From positions 1-6,617 of the forward strand of contig JALHTA010000227.1 of assembly GCA_022865545.1 (NCBI GenBank): a stretch of DNA of 6,617 bases, read 5' to 3'. Of this stretch, positions 6,314 to 6,617 are shown piece by piece. A model generated the notes under the pieces. The model was not told the DNA's origin and did not search any database. It was given only the letters and a program-made list of their open reading frames with translations. A program made the translations under genes and the position numbers. Position 1 is the stretch's first letter. The number at the start of each line of letters is the position of its first letter. This DNA is from Actinomycetota bacterium. GTDB taxonomy: Bacteria; Actinomycetota; Humimicrobiia; Humimicrobiales; Humimicrobiaceae.

Positions 6314-6617
6314 CTGATCTTTATAAATAATTCAGTGTTTAATATTTGATAATAACTAGTTAAAACTTTTTCTTAATCTTCTTAGTTTTGAATTTAGATC
6401 ATCTTCTAACAATCATCTTAAGAAAAGTAGACAAGCATGAGATAGAAAAAATGCTCATTTAAATTTGAAAGTTAGCCGAAAAAGAAGATTATTTATATAT
6501 ACCTTATCCAATAACAAACTTTACCAACTTTTTATATAGTATAACATAAAGGCATCAATACCGGGTTACTATTTTGAAAGACATCTTTTTCACGCTGTAG
6601 AAACTCGCTAAATCTTC
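6312..6617. other. Region upstream of rpoD without a confident gene
   Basis: About 300 AT-rich bases. On the minus strand two frames are open from the window edge: one reads EDLASFYSVKKMSFKIVTRY and stops at 6555, the other stays open for 27 codons and stops at 6532. Either could be the tail of a gene cut by the edge, but they are too short to judge. Nearer rpoD, minus-strand 6409-6359 reads LLEDDLNSKLRRLRKSF plus Asn before a stop, with a stop codon just in front. dnaG often precedes rpoD in bacteria, but I see no intact dnaG end here. Confidence 0.4.
6538..6546 (-). promoter_or_regulatory. Possible extended -10 promoter for rpoD
   Basis: TGTTATACT reads on the minus strand, an extended -10 (TGn plus five of six -10 bases). 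No good -35 precedes it, which extended -10 promoters can tolerate. It would start a transcript near 6531 with a leader of about 230 bases before the proposed rpoD start. No other gene is seen between it and rpoD. Confidence 0.35.

Noticed and set aside
6520..6545. Plus-strand promoter TTTACC / TATAAC
   Set aside because: The spacer is only 14 bases, the -35 is poor, and no plus-strand gene follows.
1..6617. CRISPR array, insertion sequence or attachment site
   Set aside because: No regularly spaced direct repeats, transposase or integrase frame, or terminal inverted repeats with target duplications were seen.

Overview
This is an AT-rich bacterial window. Genes on both strands have Shine-Dalgarno sites, sigma-70-type promoter boxes and stem-loop terminators. 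It carries a housekeeping sigma factor of group 1 type, which rules out a plasmid- or phage-only segment. Low GC, a Firmicutes-like sigma factor layout and a large zinc-ribbon membrane protein would fit a Clostridia-like bacterium or a low-GC candidate phylum such as Atribacterota. The sequence alone does not settle the lineage.

Layout. (1) At the left edge, the N-terminus of a small membrane protein runs off the window on the minus strand (1-145). (2) An intergenic region of about 390 bp (146-538) lies between divergent genes. It holds several inverted repeats, including a minus-strand hairpin followed by seven Ts. (3) A probable plus-strand operon (539-4451) comprises an 1084-residue membrane-anchored protein and two small membrane proteins. 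The large protein has a double zinc ribbon, one membrane segment, IPT/TIG-like and ZU5-like domains, an HExxH metallopeptidase-like domain, two PKD-like domains and a lipocalin-like tail. The second gene encodes a stand-alone 2TM domain; the third encodes an unrecognised 76-residue protein. (4) After an AT-rich gap, an 85-residue RRM RNA-binding protein (4795-5052) has its own promoter, a leader of about 105 nt and a clear terminator. (5) On the minus strand and convergent with it is rpoD, the primary sigma factor (5202-6302). (6) The right end (6312-6617) has no confident gene but may carry the rpoD promoter.

How the genes may work together. The large protein should place its zinc ribbons in the cytoplasm and its protease-like and binding domains outside the membrane. 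The two small membrane proteins behind it could be partners; this rests only on gene order and spacing. The RRM protein and RpoD are separately transcribed regulators of RNA and transcription.

The two points most worth a second look are the unusual architecture of the 1084-residue protein and the rpoD start. The conserved sigma region 1.1 sequence continues upstream of the first ATG, yet no ATG, GTG or TTG is available in frame. An ATT start codon behind a GGTGAT ribosome-binding site would give the normal full length. A one-base sequence error is the main alternative.
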